Positions 22,674-31,620 of a stretch of 64,000 bases of DNA are shown here, in pieces. Both the position numbers and the translations under genes were made by a program. Source of the DNA: Fimenecus sp963590415 (GTDB lineage Bacteria; Bacillota; Clostridia; Oscillospirales; Acutalibacteraceae); assembly GCA_963590415.1 (NCBI GenBank), contig CAVAPB010000011.1, positions 1 to 64,000 of the forward strand. The letters are read 5' to 3'. Numbering within the stretch: position 1 is the first letter of the stretch; every line of letters starts with the position of its first letter. The notes beneath the pieces are model-generated. The model searched no databases, was not told the origin of the DNA, and was given only the letters and a program-made list of their open reading frames with translations.

Positions 22674-24881
22674 TTACTTTTTCTTTTTGACCTTATTGAG
22701 AATTGCGTTCATACGGAGGATTTCCTCCTTGGTAAATTTGCCGCCCATCATTGCGACCGCTCTTTTAACCGTAAAACCGTACGCAAGCTTGAGCATACTT
22801 GAATTGAGGGTAAAGCCCGCAACGCTTGCGCCCTTTTTCTTCTTTTTCGGGGTCTTTTCCTTGGACTTATCCCCCTTTAGAGCGCCGAGCATTATTTTTG
22901 CAACCCGAAGCATTGCGATTTTGCCGCCGAGGGTTGACATAATGTCCCCTATCGTGTCGTTTACCGAGCAGTAACCCGTCGGGGTGTTTATCTCAAACCA
23001 GTTGATTACCGCACCCTCTTCTTTCATACGGTAAGCCTCGTTGAACTTATCCACCTTGCGGATATGACTTTCGTCCGTAAGCTCGCCTGCCTTTGCCGTG
23101 ATTACCGACTCGCCGACATTCGGCACTTCAAACCTGAAGAACGGGTACTTACCCTTTTTCTGCACGCCTATGCTTTCACCGTTTATGAACAATTCAACCT
23201 CGTCAAGGTTTGAATAGACGGTAACGCTTGTTTTGTTCTCAACCCTGTCAACATAACGCTTTGAACAGATATGAAGCACGGGCTCTGTTGAAAGCCAAGC
23301 CTTGTATGCGTAAAAGCTGTCCTTTTTATATTTTCTGTCAAAGGTTACAAGGCCCTTGTGGTTCATACCGTTCTCGCCGCCCTCGGCTCTTGCGTCTGCG
23401 GCAAAGTCGAACATATTCCAAACATGGGTTGCCCAGAGATAGGGTCTGTCGATTATCTGCTTTATGACCTCTTCGTGATAATATGCCTGATATTCCTCCG
23501 TGTAGTCGCCCTGTTCGGGGTTGCTTGTGTGCCAGTTAAGCGCCTCGCAGCCGTACTCGCTGATACCGATGGGCGTGTCTGGATACTTCTTATGGAATTT
23601 GTCGAACCACGGACCGTACATATCGACCTTTCCGCCGTACCAGCCGAAGTAGTGGTTGTATGACACAACATCGCTTATATGGACATATTCGTCGTCAATC
23701 GAGCAGGTTGTGACAACCGCAACCGTTGTGGGTCTTGTGCGGTCAAGCGAATGTGCAAGTGAATTGAGCATACGGTGATTTTCCGAAATCGCCTTGTTGC
23801 TGCCGCTCATTGTAATCTCATTTGAAAGCCCCCATACGACAATCGACGGGTGGTTGTAATTCTGATAAATAAGCTCGGTCATCTGCGTTTTGGTGTTTTC
23901 AACGCCGTTTTCAAGATGATTTGAGATATACGGAATTTCAGCCCAAACAACAATACCGCGCTCGTCGCAGAGGTCGTAAAACTCCTGTGCATGCTGATAG
24001 TGAGCGAGCCTTATCGTGTTAGCGCCCATTTCACAGATTAAATCCATATCCTCCTTATGGTGCTCATAGGAAAGGGCGTTGCCTATTTCGGGTCTGTCCT
24101 GATGCCTTGAAACGCCCCTTAACGGATATTCCCTGCCGTTTAATATGAAGCCCTTATCGGGGTCGATTTTGAACGAACGGATACCGAATCTTGCCGAAAC
24201 CTCGTCCTCGACAACTCCGTCAACAACAAGCTGTGCCTTGGCGGTGTACAGGAACGGGTCGTTTGTGCCGTCCCACAGGTGCGGATTCTCGATTTGGAAG
24301 TTTACATCGTCTCCGACAAGCTCTTTTCCGTCAACAAAAGTGTGAATTTCGCCCGTTTCCTGTGTAAAGGTTTTTACATTTACATATGCGATATTTCCTT
24401 TAATATCAGGCGTTACGGCAATTGCGTCGGAACCGAAACGGTCAAGACTGAAATGATTGTGAGAAACGCCTATCAAAGTCACGCTTCTGTAAATTCCGCC
24501 GTAAAAAGTGAAGTCCGCCTGCTGAGGATAGACAAAATCGTTCGGGGAATTGTCAACCTCGACCTTGATTTTATTCTCATCCTTGATGTTTTCGAGCTTA
24601 ACCCTGAAGGTCGAATATCCGCCGTGGTGTACGGTAAGCTTTTCCCCGTTAAAATAAACGGTTGCCGAGGAATTTACGCCGTCAAACTGAAGATATATCT
24701 CCTCGCCTGCCGGGAAATCCTCTTTTTTCAAATCCTTTTCATAAATGCAGGTTCCGCGGTAATAATCGTTACCGCCGTCCTGACCGTCCTTGCCGTTCCA
24801 GGTATGCGGCAAATCGACCGTTACGGTTTCGCCCTGCTTTGTAAAGCTCCAATTTGAGTTGATAATTTTTGTCTCTCTCAT
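22674..24881 (-). CDS. Glycoside hydrolase family 2 protein (beta-galactosidase/glucuronidase-like)
   Basis: 735 residues. Order: sugar-binding jelly roll (about 1-150, RETKIINSNWSFTKQGETV, HTWNG), Ig-like domain (about 160-240) and TIM barrel with the acid/base Glu about 354 in VVWGLSNEI and nucleophile Glu about 440 in GISEYGCEALNWH. The C-terminal part (about 560-735) ends in a Lys-rich segment KEKTPKKKKKG and a helical tail. No signal peptide, so it acts on imported sugars. Start 24881 has GAGGT eight bases before it. The exact substrate cannot be told. Confidence 0.93.
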   Translation of the reverse strand: MRETKIINSNWSFTKQGETVTVDLPHTWNGKDGQDGGNDYYRGTCIYEKDLKKEDFPAGEEIYLQFDGVNSSATVYFNGEKLTVHHGGYSTFRVKLENIKDENKIKVEVDNSPNDFVYPQQADFTFYGGIYRSVTLIGVSHNHFSLDRFGSDAIAVTPDIKGNIAYVNVKTFTQETGEIHTFVDGKELVGDDVNFQIENPHLWDGTNDPFLYTAKAQLVVDGVVEDEVSARFGIRSFKIDPDKGFILNGREYPLRGVSRHQDRPEIGNALSYEHHKEDMDLICEMGANTIRLAHYQHAQEFYDLCDERGIVVWAEIPYISNHLENGVENTKTQMTELIYQNYNHPSIVVWGLSNEITMSGSNKAISENHRMLNSLAHSLDRTRPTTVAVVTTCSIDDEYVHISDVVSYNHYFGWYGGKVDMYGPWFDKFHKKYPDTPIGISEYGCEALNWHTSNPEQGDYTEEYQAYYHEEVIKQIIDRPYLWATHVWNMFDFAADARAEGGENGMNHKGLVTFDRKYKKDSFYAYKAWLSTEPVLHICSKRYVDRVENKTSVTVYSNLDEVELFINGESIGVQKKGKYPFFRFEVPNVGESVITAKAGELTDESHIRKVDKFNEAYRMKEEGAVINWFEINTPTGYCSVNDTIGDIMSTLGGKIAMLRVAKIMLGALKGDKSKEKTPKKKKKGASVAGFTLNSSMLKLAYGFTVKRAVAMMGGKFTKEEILRMNAILNKVKKKK

Positions 24882-24989
24882 AATGCGGTACCTCATACGC
24901 GATATGTAATATAAGTATATCACAGTTCCGTTTTCTGCTCAACTTTTATAAATATATTTTTACGCCTTGTTCACAATTTAATTCTCTTA

Positions 24990-25018
24990 TTGACTGAAAA
25001 GTTCAAAAACATTATAAT
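24990..25018 (+). promoter_or_regulatory. Promoter of the flavodiiron protein gene
   Basis: TTGACT, 17-base spacer, TATAAT; about 25 bases of leader to the site AAAGGAG. A near-consensus sigma-A promoter in the divergent gap with the GH2 gene. Confidence 0.85.
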
Positions 25019-25048
25019 ATTTACGATTTCAAAAAAGGAGCTGACAGT

Positions 25049-26203
25049 ATGAACACAAGCATTTCAAACGATATTAAATACATTGGCGTAAATGATTACG
25101 ATATTACGCTTTTCGAGGGTCAGTACCCGATAAAAAACGGTATGGCATACAATTCATATGTCATTTTTGACGAAAAAGTCGCAGTTACCGACACGGTTGA
25201 CAAAATTGCGGTTGGCAGATGGCTTGAAAACCTTGACAGAGCGCTCGACGGCAAAAAGGTTGACTACCTTATAATTCAGCACCTTGAGCCCGACCACTCG
25301 GCGGGAATTGACGCCCTGTGTGAGAAATTCCCCGAAATGAAGGTTATCTGCTCGGCAGGCGCTTTGAAAATGCTTCCGAATTTCTGCGATGTAAGCCTTG
25401 ACAGGGTCACGGGCGTTAAGGAAAACGATACGCTCTGTCTCGGTGCTCACACGCTTAGCTTTGTTATGGCGCCGATGGTTCACTGGCCCGAGGTTATGGT
25501 AACCTACGACAGCAAGGACAAGGTGCTTTTCTCCGCAGACGGCTTCGGAAAGTTCGGCACTGTTGACGCCGACGAAGCGTGGGAGGATGAGGCGAGAAGA
25601 TATTACATCAACATTGTCGGAAAATACGGCAAGCAGGTTCAGGCTCTCCTCAAAAAGGCTTCCGCGCTTGAAATTGAAACGGTATGCCCGCTGCACGGTC
25701 CCGTTCTGACGGACACCATCGGCGAGGTATTAAGGCTCTATGACCTCTGGTCATCATATGCCCCCGAAAAGAGCGGTGTACTCATTGCCTGTGCCTCAAT
25801 CCACGGCAACACCCTCAAGGCGGCTCACGAATTGAAGTCTATGCTCGAGGAAAACGGCGAAAACGCAGTTCTCTTCGACCTTACAAAGGGAGTTATTTCC
25901 GAGTGCGTTTCACTCTGCTTCTGCTATGACCGCATTGTGCTTATGGCGTCAAGCTATGACGCAGGCGTGTTCGCACCCATGAGCGACCTGCTCCACCATC
26001 TTCAGTCAAAGGCGTTCCAAAACAGAACCGTTGCGCTTTGCGAAAACGCAAGCTGGGCGCCGTCGGCGCTGAGAACTATGAAAGCGGAGCTTGAAAAGTG
26101 CGGAAATATCACACTTATTGACAAAACGGTTTCCATAAAGACAAGAGTTTCCGACGCTTCACTTTCGGAGCTTCGTGAGCTTGCAAACGAGCTTTCAAAA
26201 TAA
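25049..26203 (+). CDS. fprA: Flavodiiron protein (A-type flavoprotein, O2/NO reductase)
   Basis: 384 residues. The metallo-beta-lactamase-like half carries the diiron ligands H78-x-E80-x-D82-H83 (HLEPDHS), His in MVHWPEV (about 145), Asp in FSADGFG (about 165) and His in CPLHGPV (about 222). The C-terminal half is flavodoxin-like (VLIACASIHGNTLKAAHELK, then MASSYDAG) and binds FMN. In anaerobes such enzymes reduce O2 to water or NO to N2O and protect against oxygen. No rubredoxin domain is fused. It is a single-gene unit with its own promoter and terminator. Confidence 0.95.
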   Translation: MNTSISNDIKYIGVNDYDITLFEGQYPIKNGMAYNSYVIFDEKVAVTDTVDKIAVGRWLENLDRALDGKKVDYLIIQHLEPDHSAGIDALCEKFPEMKVICSAGALKMLPNFCDVSLDRVTGVKENDTLCLGAHTLSFVMAPMVHWPEVMVTYDSKDKVLFSADGFGKFGTVDADEAWEDEARRYYINIVGKYGKQVQALLKKASALEIETVCPLHGPVLTDTIGEVLRLYDLWSSYAPEKSGVLIACASIHGNTLKAAHELKSMLEENGENAVLFDLTKGVISECVSLCFCYDRIVLMASSYDAGVFAPMSDLLHHLQSKAFQNRTVALCENASWAPSALRTMKAELEKCGNITLIDKTVSIKTRVSDASLSELRELANELSK

Positions 26204-26223
26204 AACAAAACAACCGATTTTGT

Positions 26224-26253
26224 GCGTGTACGGTGCTTCGTACACGCTTTTTT
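26224..26253 (+). terminator. Rho-independent terminator after fprA
   Basis: GCGTGTAC / GTACACGC stem with eight-base loop followed by T6. Confidence 0.9.
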
Positions 26254-26308
26254 ATGCAACATACATTATAATATACAATAAATAATATATATTTTTACCT
26301 TTTTGCTA

Positions 26309-26356
26309 TTGACGAGTTAGCCGTGACTAACTATAATATAGTTAGCGGTTGCTAAC
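26309..26356 (+). promoter_or_regulatory. ABC exporter promoter with two palindromic operators
   Basis: TTGACG (26309-26314), 17-base spacer and TATAAT (26332-26337). Operator 1, GTTAGCCGTGACTAAC (26316-26331), fills the spacer exactly; operator 2, GTTAGCGGTTGCTAAC (26341-26356), lies just downstream of the -10 box. The half-sites GTTAG/CTAAC are identical. This is the layout of repression by a dimeric TetR- or MarR-type regulator. Confidence 0.85.
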
Positions 26357-26384
26357 TATATGTTTTTATATAAAGGAGAAGATC

Positions 26385-27086
26385 ATGAGTTTTGTTGAAA
26401 TCAAGGGTATAAAAAAGCATTTCGGACAGGGCGACAGTCTTGTCAATGTATTAAACGGCGTTGACATAAGCATTGAAAAGGGTGAAATATGCGTGCTTTT
26501 AGGTCCGTCCGGTTCAGGTAAATCAACGCTTCTTAACATTATCGGCGGAATTGAAAATGCGGACGAGGGCTACATAGCAATCGACGGCGAAAAAACCAAG
26601 GATATGAACGAAAACCAGCTCACTCTTTACAGAAGAAAGCATCTCGGCTATGTTTTCCAAATGTATAACCTTATTCCCAACCTTACCGTAAGGGAAAATA
26701 TCGAGGTCGGCAAATATCTCGGCAGCGACACGCTTGATGTTGACGAGCTGATGAAAACGCTCGGCATTTACGACCAGAGAAAGAAAATCCCCGCTCATCT
26801 TTCGGGCGGTCAGCAACAGAGGACCTCCATAGGCAGGGCTATTGTCAAAAACCCGGATATTCTTCTGTGCGACGAGCCTACGGGTGCGCTTGACTACAAC
26901 ACCTCAAAGGAAATACTCAAGCTTATTGAGGACATAAACAGGAAATACGGCAACACGATTATTATGGTAACTCACAACGACGCCATCAAAAATATGGCTG
27001 ACAGAGTTTTCACATTGAAGGACGGCGTTGTCAGGAAAAACTATGTAAACGAAAATAAGATACCTGCGGCAGAGCTTGAATGGTAA
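26385..27086 (+). CDS. ABC transporter ATP-binding protein (MacB/LolD-type)
   Basis: 233 residues: Walker A GPSGSGKS (40-47), Q loop VFQMYN, signature LSGGQQQR (about 142), Walker B ILLCDEPTGALD (about 165) and the H loop TH. The sequence fits the LolD/MacB subfamily that works with FtsX-type permeases, powering mechanotransmission rather than classic substrate passage. Start 26385 follows TAAAGGAGAAGATC; an earlier in-frame Met at 26349 lies upstream of the site. The permease gene starts 22 bases downstream. Confidence 0.95.
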   Translation: MSFVEIKGIKKHFGQGDSLVNVLNGVDISIEKGEICVLLGPSGSGKSTLLNIIGGIENADEGYIAIDGEKTKDMNENQLTLYRRKHLGYVFQMYNLIPNLTVRENIEVGKYLGSDTLDVDELMKTLGIYDQRKKIPAHLSGGQQQRTSIGRAIVKNPDILLCDEPTGALDYNTSKEILKLIEDINRKYGNTIIMVTHNDAIKNMADRVFTLKDGVVRKNYVNENKIPAAELEW

Positions 27087-27108
27087 CGGAAGTTGAAGAG
27101 GTGAAAAA

Positions 27109-30100
27109 ATGAAAAGCCCACTTAACAAAAGATACCCGAGGGAGTTGAAACAGGACTTCGGAAAATATGCCGCAGTTTTCCTTTTCCTCGTGTTCTTTAT
27201 CGGCGCAATGTCGGGATTTTTTGTCTCGGACATAAGCGTTGCGGCAACATATTACGAGGGTCTCGAAAAATACAATATCGAGGACGGCCATATTGCATTC
27301 AACCTTGTGCCGAACGATGAATTGCTTAATAAAATCGAGACCGACAACAACATAACCCTTTATAAAATGTTTTATAAGGACGAAACGGTCGCTCAGAACG
27401 ACACCACGCTCCGTATTTATGTTGACAGAGACACAATAAACACCGAATGCGTTATGGACGGTGCGATGCCGACAGCCGCAAACGAAATTGCCATTGACAG
27501 AATGTATGCGGTAAACAACAACATTTCAATCGGCGACACAGTAACGGTTGACGGACAGGATTACACCGTAACGGGTTACAGCGCAGTTCCCGATTACAGC
27601 TGTCTTTTCGAGAGCAATGCAGATATGATGTTCGACGCGGTAAACTTCGGTGTCGGATTTGTGACAAACGAGGGATACGAAAAAATCAGAACTGCTCACG
27701 AAAAAATAAACTATGCGTGGAAGTATCTCACGCCCACAACGGACGATGTTGACGCAAAGAACCGTTCAGATGACATTACGGACAGCCTTGAGGACATATT
27801 GAAGCAGTACGACCAAGACCTTATCCAGGCGCAGGTTGACTCGCTTTACGCTCAGGCAAAGGACATTTCGGCAGGTCTCGGAGACGACTTTGAAAAGGCT
27901 TCAAAGGCAATAACAAACAAGGTTACTGCGGCGGCTGAGAAGGCGGCTGAAAACGCTGTCTCCTCCCTCTCCTCGGACGAGATGCTTGATGTTATCTCCT
28001 CGGCTTCGGGCAAGAGCAGAGATGAAATTGTAACCTCGGCGTTTAATTCGCTCGGTCTTACGGACGAACAGAAATATACGCTTGCGGCATATTCGGGCAC
28101 ACTCTCAAACGAAGAAATGCTCGGTGCGGCATTGAAGCTTTCGGGCAAGACCGAAAACGACCTTATGCCGATAGTTATGTCGGCAAGCGGTATGAGCGAG
28201 GACGAGTTGGGCACGGCTTTGATGAAGTATGCCGCTCAAAAGCAGGGCACTACCGTTGACGGGCTTATTGCAAAACAGCTCGGCACGACCGAAGAAAAAT
28301 ACAAGGCTATGACCGACGCCTTTGAAGAGGCAAAGGATTTAACCGACGACCTTGACAAGACCTCGGCGGAGGCTCCGAAAATCAATTTTGACGAGCTTGA
28401 GAACGAAAAGGACTACGAAAACAATATGGACTTTTCGCTTGACAAGATTTACTCGATAGTCGATAAAATAAGCGCTGCGGACATTTACGATATGAGCGGT
28501 ATCAGGGCAACGCTCGACCGCCTCGACGCACTTACGAAAACAGAGATTGACGACAGCGGAATAATTACAGTTGAGGACTACAACCCGAGATTTTCAAACA
28601 AAGCCATCAACTTTACCATTGAGGACACCGTAGGCGACAAGGCGAGCGCAACGCTTATGCTTTATATGATAATTGCGGTAATTGCGTTTATGTTCGCCGT
28701 TACCTCTTCGAACACAATCTCAAAGGAAGCAAATGTTATCGGTACTCTGAGAGCTTCAGGCTACACAAAGGGCGAACTTATAAGGCACTATATGGCACTT
28801 CCGATAATTGTTACGCTCCTCGGCGCCGTTGTCGGCAACATTTTGGGCTACACGGTGTTTGAAAAGCTGTTTATCGGCGTTTACTATTCGAGTTATTCTC
28901 TCCCGACATACGAAACGCTCCCGAGCGCACAGGCATTTTTTGACACGACCGTTATACCGCTTATTCTCGTAATCGTTATAAACCTTGCGGTAATCGGCAG
29001 GAAAATGCAGTTGAGCCCGCTCGCATTTCTCAGAGGCGAATTGAGCAGAAGCAAGAAAAAGCAGGCGGTAAGCCTTTCGGAAAAGCTTCCGTTCATTTCA
29101 CGCTTCAGACTTCGCATACTCTTCCAGAACATTCCGTCATATCTTACAATGTTTGTCGGAATTTTCCTCGGCGGCGTGCTTGCGGTGTTCGGACTGATGT
29201 TCGGTCCCCTGCTCTCCGACTACGGCAACCTTGTCAAAGAAACACAGATTTCTCAATACCAGTATGTGCTTGTCGATACGGTTGAAACGCAGAACGAACA
29301 GGCTGAAAAATACTGCGTGACCTCGCTTGACACGGTAAGCGAAAAGTTTATGACCGATGAGGTTATGATTTACGGAATTGAGGACGGCAGCAAGTATATC
29401 ACAACGGAAATCCCGTCCGGACAGGTACTTATTTCAAACGGCTACGCCGCAAAATTCAAGCTGTCCGAGGGCGATGAAATAACGCTTAAAGATAAGTATT
29501 CGAGTAAGACCTATACATTCACGGTCGGCGGAATTTACACCTACGACGCCGCAATTTCGATATTTATGCCGAGAGAGGATTATCTCACCGTCTTTGGCGA
29601 GGACAGCGATTATTTCACGGGATATTTCAGTAACGAAAAGCTCACGGACATTGACTCGGACGACATTGCGACGGTTATAACCGAAAAGGACCTTACCAAG
29701 ATTGTCACGCAGATGCAGGTGTCAATGGGCGAGTTTATGAATGTGTTCAAGGGCCTCGGCGTTATAATATTTATGCTTGTTATCTACATTTTGACAAAGC
29801 AGATAATCGAGCGTAACGCAAAATCAATTTCAATGACAAAGGTTTTGGGCTTCACGAACGGCGAGATAGCAAAGCTGTATATTGTAATAACCTCGCTTGT
29901 GGTAATCGGCTCGCTGCTTATTTCGATACCGCTTATCCATGTTGCGTTAAAGGCAATTTTTGAGGGCTACCTTTACACGCAGATGACCGGCTATATTCCG
30001 TATATAATTTCAAACACCTGCTATGTCAAGATGTTTGTTATGGGAATAGTCAGCTATGCGGTGGTTTCAATCGGTATGTTTATCAAGATAAAGAAGCTTC

Positions 30101-30135
30101 CCAAGGGCGAGGCTCTAAAAAACCAGAACTTATAA
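27109..30135 (+). CDS. FtsX-family ABC permease with large extracellular domain
   Basis: 1008 residues. A first membrane segment (about 20-45, AAVFLFLVFFIGAMSGFF) leads to a large external region (about 45-520) with a MacB-like part and an Ala/Ser/Glu-rich helical part (about 240-400, EKAAENAVSSLSSDEMLDVI). A FtsX domain follows (about 525-655), then a fourth membrane segment (about 685), a second external part and a final FtsX domain (about 875-1000). This four-plus-membrane-segment plan fits exporters of peptides, lipids or antibiotics in Firmicutes. It is co-transcribed with the ATPase under the twin-operator promoter. Confidence 0.92.
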   Translation: MKSPLNKRYPRELKQDFGKYAAVFLFLVFFIGAMSGFFVSDISVAATYYEGLEKYNIEDGHIAFNLVPNDELLNKIETDNNITLYKMFYKDETVAQNDTTLRIYVDRDTINTECVMDGAMPTAANEIAIDRMYAVNNNISIGDTVTVDGQDYTVTGYSAVPDYSCLFESNADMMFDAVNFGVGFVTNEGYEKIRTAHEKINYAWKYLTPTTDDVDAKNRSDDITDSLEDILKQYDQDLIQAQVDSLYAQAKDISAGLGDDFEKASKAITNKVTAAAEKAAENAVSSLSSDEMLDVISSASGKSRDEIVTSAFNSLGLTDEQKYTLAAYSGTLSNEEMLGAALKLSGKTENDLMPIVMSASGMSEDELGTALMKYAAQKQGTTVDGLIAKQLGTTEEKYKAMTDAFEEAKDLTDDLDKTSAEAPKINFDELENEKDYENNMDFSLDKIYSIVDKISAADIYDMSGIRATLDRLDALTKTEIDDSGIITVEDYNPRFSNKAINFTIEDTVGDKASATLMLYMIIAVIAFMFAVTSSNTISKEANVIGTLRASGYTKGELIRHYMALPIIVTLLGAVVGNILGYTVFEKLFIGVYYSSYSLPTYETLPSAQAFFDTTVIPLILVIVINLAVIGRKMQLSPLAFLRGELSRSKKKQAVSLSEKLPFISRFRLRILFQNIPSYLTMFVGIFLGGVLAVFGLMFGPLLSDYGNLVKETQISQYQYVLVDTVETQNEQAEKYCVTSLDTVSEKFMTDEVMIYGIEDGSKYITTEIPSGQVLISNGYAAKFKLSEGDEITLKDKYSSKTYTFTVGGIYTYDAAISIFMPREDYLTVFGEDSDYFTGYFSNEKLTDIDSDDIATVITEKDLTKIVTQMQVSMGEFMNVFKGLGVIIFMLVIYILTKQIIERNAKSISMTKVLGFTNGEIAKLYIVITSLVVIGSLLISIPLIHVALKAIFEGYLYTQMTGYIPYIISNTCYVKMFVMGIVSYAVVSIGMFIKIKKLPKGEALKNQNL

Positions 30136-30164
30136 TAATTCCTTATAACTCCTTTCCTAATGAA

Positions 30165-30197
30165 ATATGCACAGCTTTAGCGCTGTGCATATTTTTT
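30165..30197 (+). terminator. Rho-independent terminator after the ABC exporter
   Basis: ATATGCACAGC / GCTGTGCATAT stem with a six-base loop followed by T6. Confidence 0.9.
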
Positions 30198-30260
30198 ATT
30201 GAAAAAAATTATGAATTGTACTAAAATATAGAAATAAAACAGACAAACGGAGTTGATTAT

Positions 30261-30890
30261 ATGAACGCAAACGAATTCAAAAGAAACGAACTGCTCGCAC
30301 AGACGGTAATCAATGGCTTGCAGTCAAGAAATATGACGGGATACTATGCCGACTCCAAGGAAAAGGCAAAGGAGCTTGCGCTCTCGCTTATGCCCGACGG
30401 CTGTTCGGTATCTCACGGCGGTTCGTGCTCCATTGAGGAAATAGGTCTTATCGACGAGCTCAAAAGCGGAAAATATCATTATATCGACCGTAACACAGCC
30501 CCCGACAGACACAAGGCGGAGCTTGAAGCGTATGACTGCGATGTGTTCCTCGGCAGTACAAACGCCATAACCGAGGACGGCATACTTGTCAATATCGACG
30601 GCAACTCAAACAGGGTTTCGGCTTATGCTTACGGTCCTAAAAAGGTTGTGCTTATCGTCGGAATGAACAAGGTCGCAAAAGATGTTGACGCCGCTCTTAA
30701 AAGGGCAAGAAACATTGCCGCACCGATAAACACACAGCGTTTCGGGCTCAATACCCCCTGCTCCAAAACGGGCTCGTGCCTTAATTGCAAATCGCCCGAC
30801 ACAATCTGCTGTCAGTTTTTGATAACAAGATATTCCCGCCACAAGGACCGTATTCATGTTATTTTGGTAAACGACAAGCTCGGATATTAA
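30261..30890 (+). CDS. LUD-domain protein (LutC/DUF162-like)
   Basis: 209 residues. The sequence LMPDGCSVSHGGSCSIEEIG, then FLGSTNAITEDGILVNIDG and GPKKVVLIVGMNKVA is the signature of LUD-domain proteins related to LutC of lactate oxidation. The C terminus carries Cys-rich CSKTGSCLNCKSPDTICC, perhaps an iron-sulfur or zinc site. It is a stand-alone gene here, with no LutA/LutB partner in the window, so its substrate is open. Confidence 0.88.
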   Translation: MNANEFKRNELLAQTVINGLQSRNMTGYYADSKEKAKELALSLMPDGCSVSHGGSCSIEEIGLIDELKSGKYHYIDRNTAPDRHKAELEAYDCDVFLGSTNAITEDGILVNIDGNSNRVSAYAYGPKKVVLIVGMNKVAKDVDAALKRARNIAAPINTQRFGLNTPCSKTGSCLNCKSPDTICCQFLITRYSRHKDRIHVILVNDKLGY

Positions 30891-30928
30891 ATCATTTACA
30901 ACAGAAAATTCCATAAAAAAGCGGACGG

Positions 30929-31138
30929 AAGGCTGAGAGTTCATAAGGAAGTATTGGTTTCTCGCATAAAAAAATTTTTACAGCTACGAAACTGCAACGC
31001 ACTTCAAAATGATATATTTTTGATACAAGAAAAGGCAAACCCCACAGATAATGCTGACGCATATCTGTGGGGTTTAACGCATTATTGTGCAAAAAGATGT
31101 TATTTTGAAGCAAAACTGCCTTATTAACTCTCAGCCTT
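30929..31138. mobile_element. MITE-like 210-bp inverted-repeat element
   Basis: Terminal inverted repeats AAGGCTGAGAGTTCATAAGG (30929-30948) and its complement (31119-31138) match at 19 of 20. Inner parts also pair: CTTCAAAAT...ATTTTTG with CAAAAA...ATTTTGAAG, and a perfect 14-bp stem at 31037-31075 (AAACCCCACAGATA). The whole thus folds as one long imperfect hairpin. No coding capacity. It may be a non-autonomous transposon and also serve as a bidirectional terminator between the LUD and transposase genes. No target duplication is evident. Confidence 0.65.
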
Positions 31139-31143
31139 GTTTT

Positions 31144-31620
31144 TTATTTGCCGTTATGGAATAGATAATCATCCTGCCACCTTAAAGGATTATCTGCAAT
31201 ATATTGCCACTTTATCTGAAAGTCGTGCTCATCACGGATTACATGGTCATAAAAACCTTTTTGCCAAATCGATACACCGAGCCGCTTGGTTATTGAGCCC
31301 TTGAATTGCTTAATTATACGATATATCGTAGGGGCGAACTGCGTTCGCCCGCCATAAGTATCTATCCGTATAAGCAAATGAATGTGGTTTGGCATAATCA
31401 CATAATTATCGACTGTAACATTTTCATATATCTCGCTTATCTTCTTGATTTCGTTCTCAACAACATTCCCTATTTTTGACGGGCGAACACAGTTCGCCCC
31501 TACGGGTATGTACGACAAAATAGGCTTGCGGTTTTTAACGCAAACGGTTATAAAATAGGCGCCGTTTTGTGAATAATCATAATCCTTTAATCTGTTCGGT
31601 TTTCTTGTGCGGCAATTCAT
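31144..31620 (-). CDS. REP-associated tyrosine transposase (IS200/Y1-like, RAYT)
   Basis: 158 residues of the Y1 HUH family: NHIHLLI holds the HUH pair (H79, H81) and WQYIADNP the likely catalytic Tyr140. Such enzymes cut and join single-stranded REP hairpins. Unusually, residues about 39-50 and 89-100 (VGANCVRPSKI and GGRTQFAPTI) are encoded by two near-identical REP-like palindromes lying in opposite orientation. Its ATG overlaps the pcrA stop (ATGA), so it is translationally coupled to the helicase gene and likely landed at the end of its operon. Confidence 0.88.
   Translation of the reverse strand: MNCRTRKPNRLKDYDYSQNGAYFITVCVKNRKPILSYIPVGANCVRPSKIGNVVENEIKKISEIYENVTVDNYVIMPNHIHLLIRIDTYGGRTQFAPTIYRIIKQFKGSITKRLGVSIWQKGFYDHVIRDEHDFQIKWQYIADNPLRWQDDYLFHNGK
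31327..31353 (-). repeat. REP-like palindrome inside the transposase gene, copy A
   Basis: Core GGGCGAAC-GCA-GTTCGCCC with a CTACG edge. It matches copy B at 25 of 27 positions, in the opposite orientation, and encodes GRTQFAPT in frame. Confidence 0.85.
31478..31504 (+). repeat. REP-like palindrome inside the transposase gene, copy B
   Basis: Core GGGCGAAC-ACA-GTTCGCCC with a CTACG edge. It encodes VGANCVRP in frame on the minus strand. Confidence 0.85.

Noticed and set aside
26349..26384. Upstream start for the ABC ATPase
   Set aside because: It lies inside the operator region and before the strong ribosome site at 26371.
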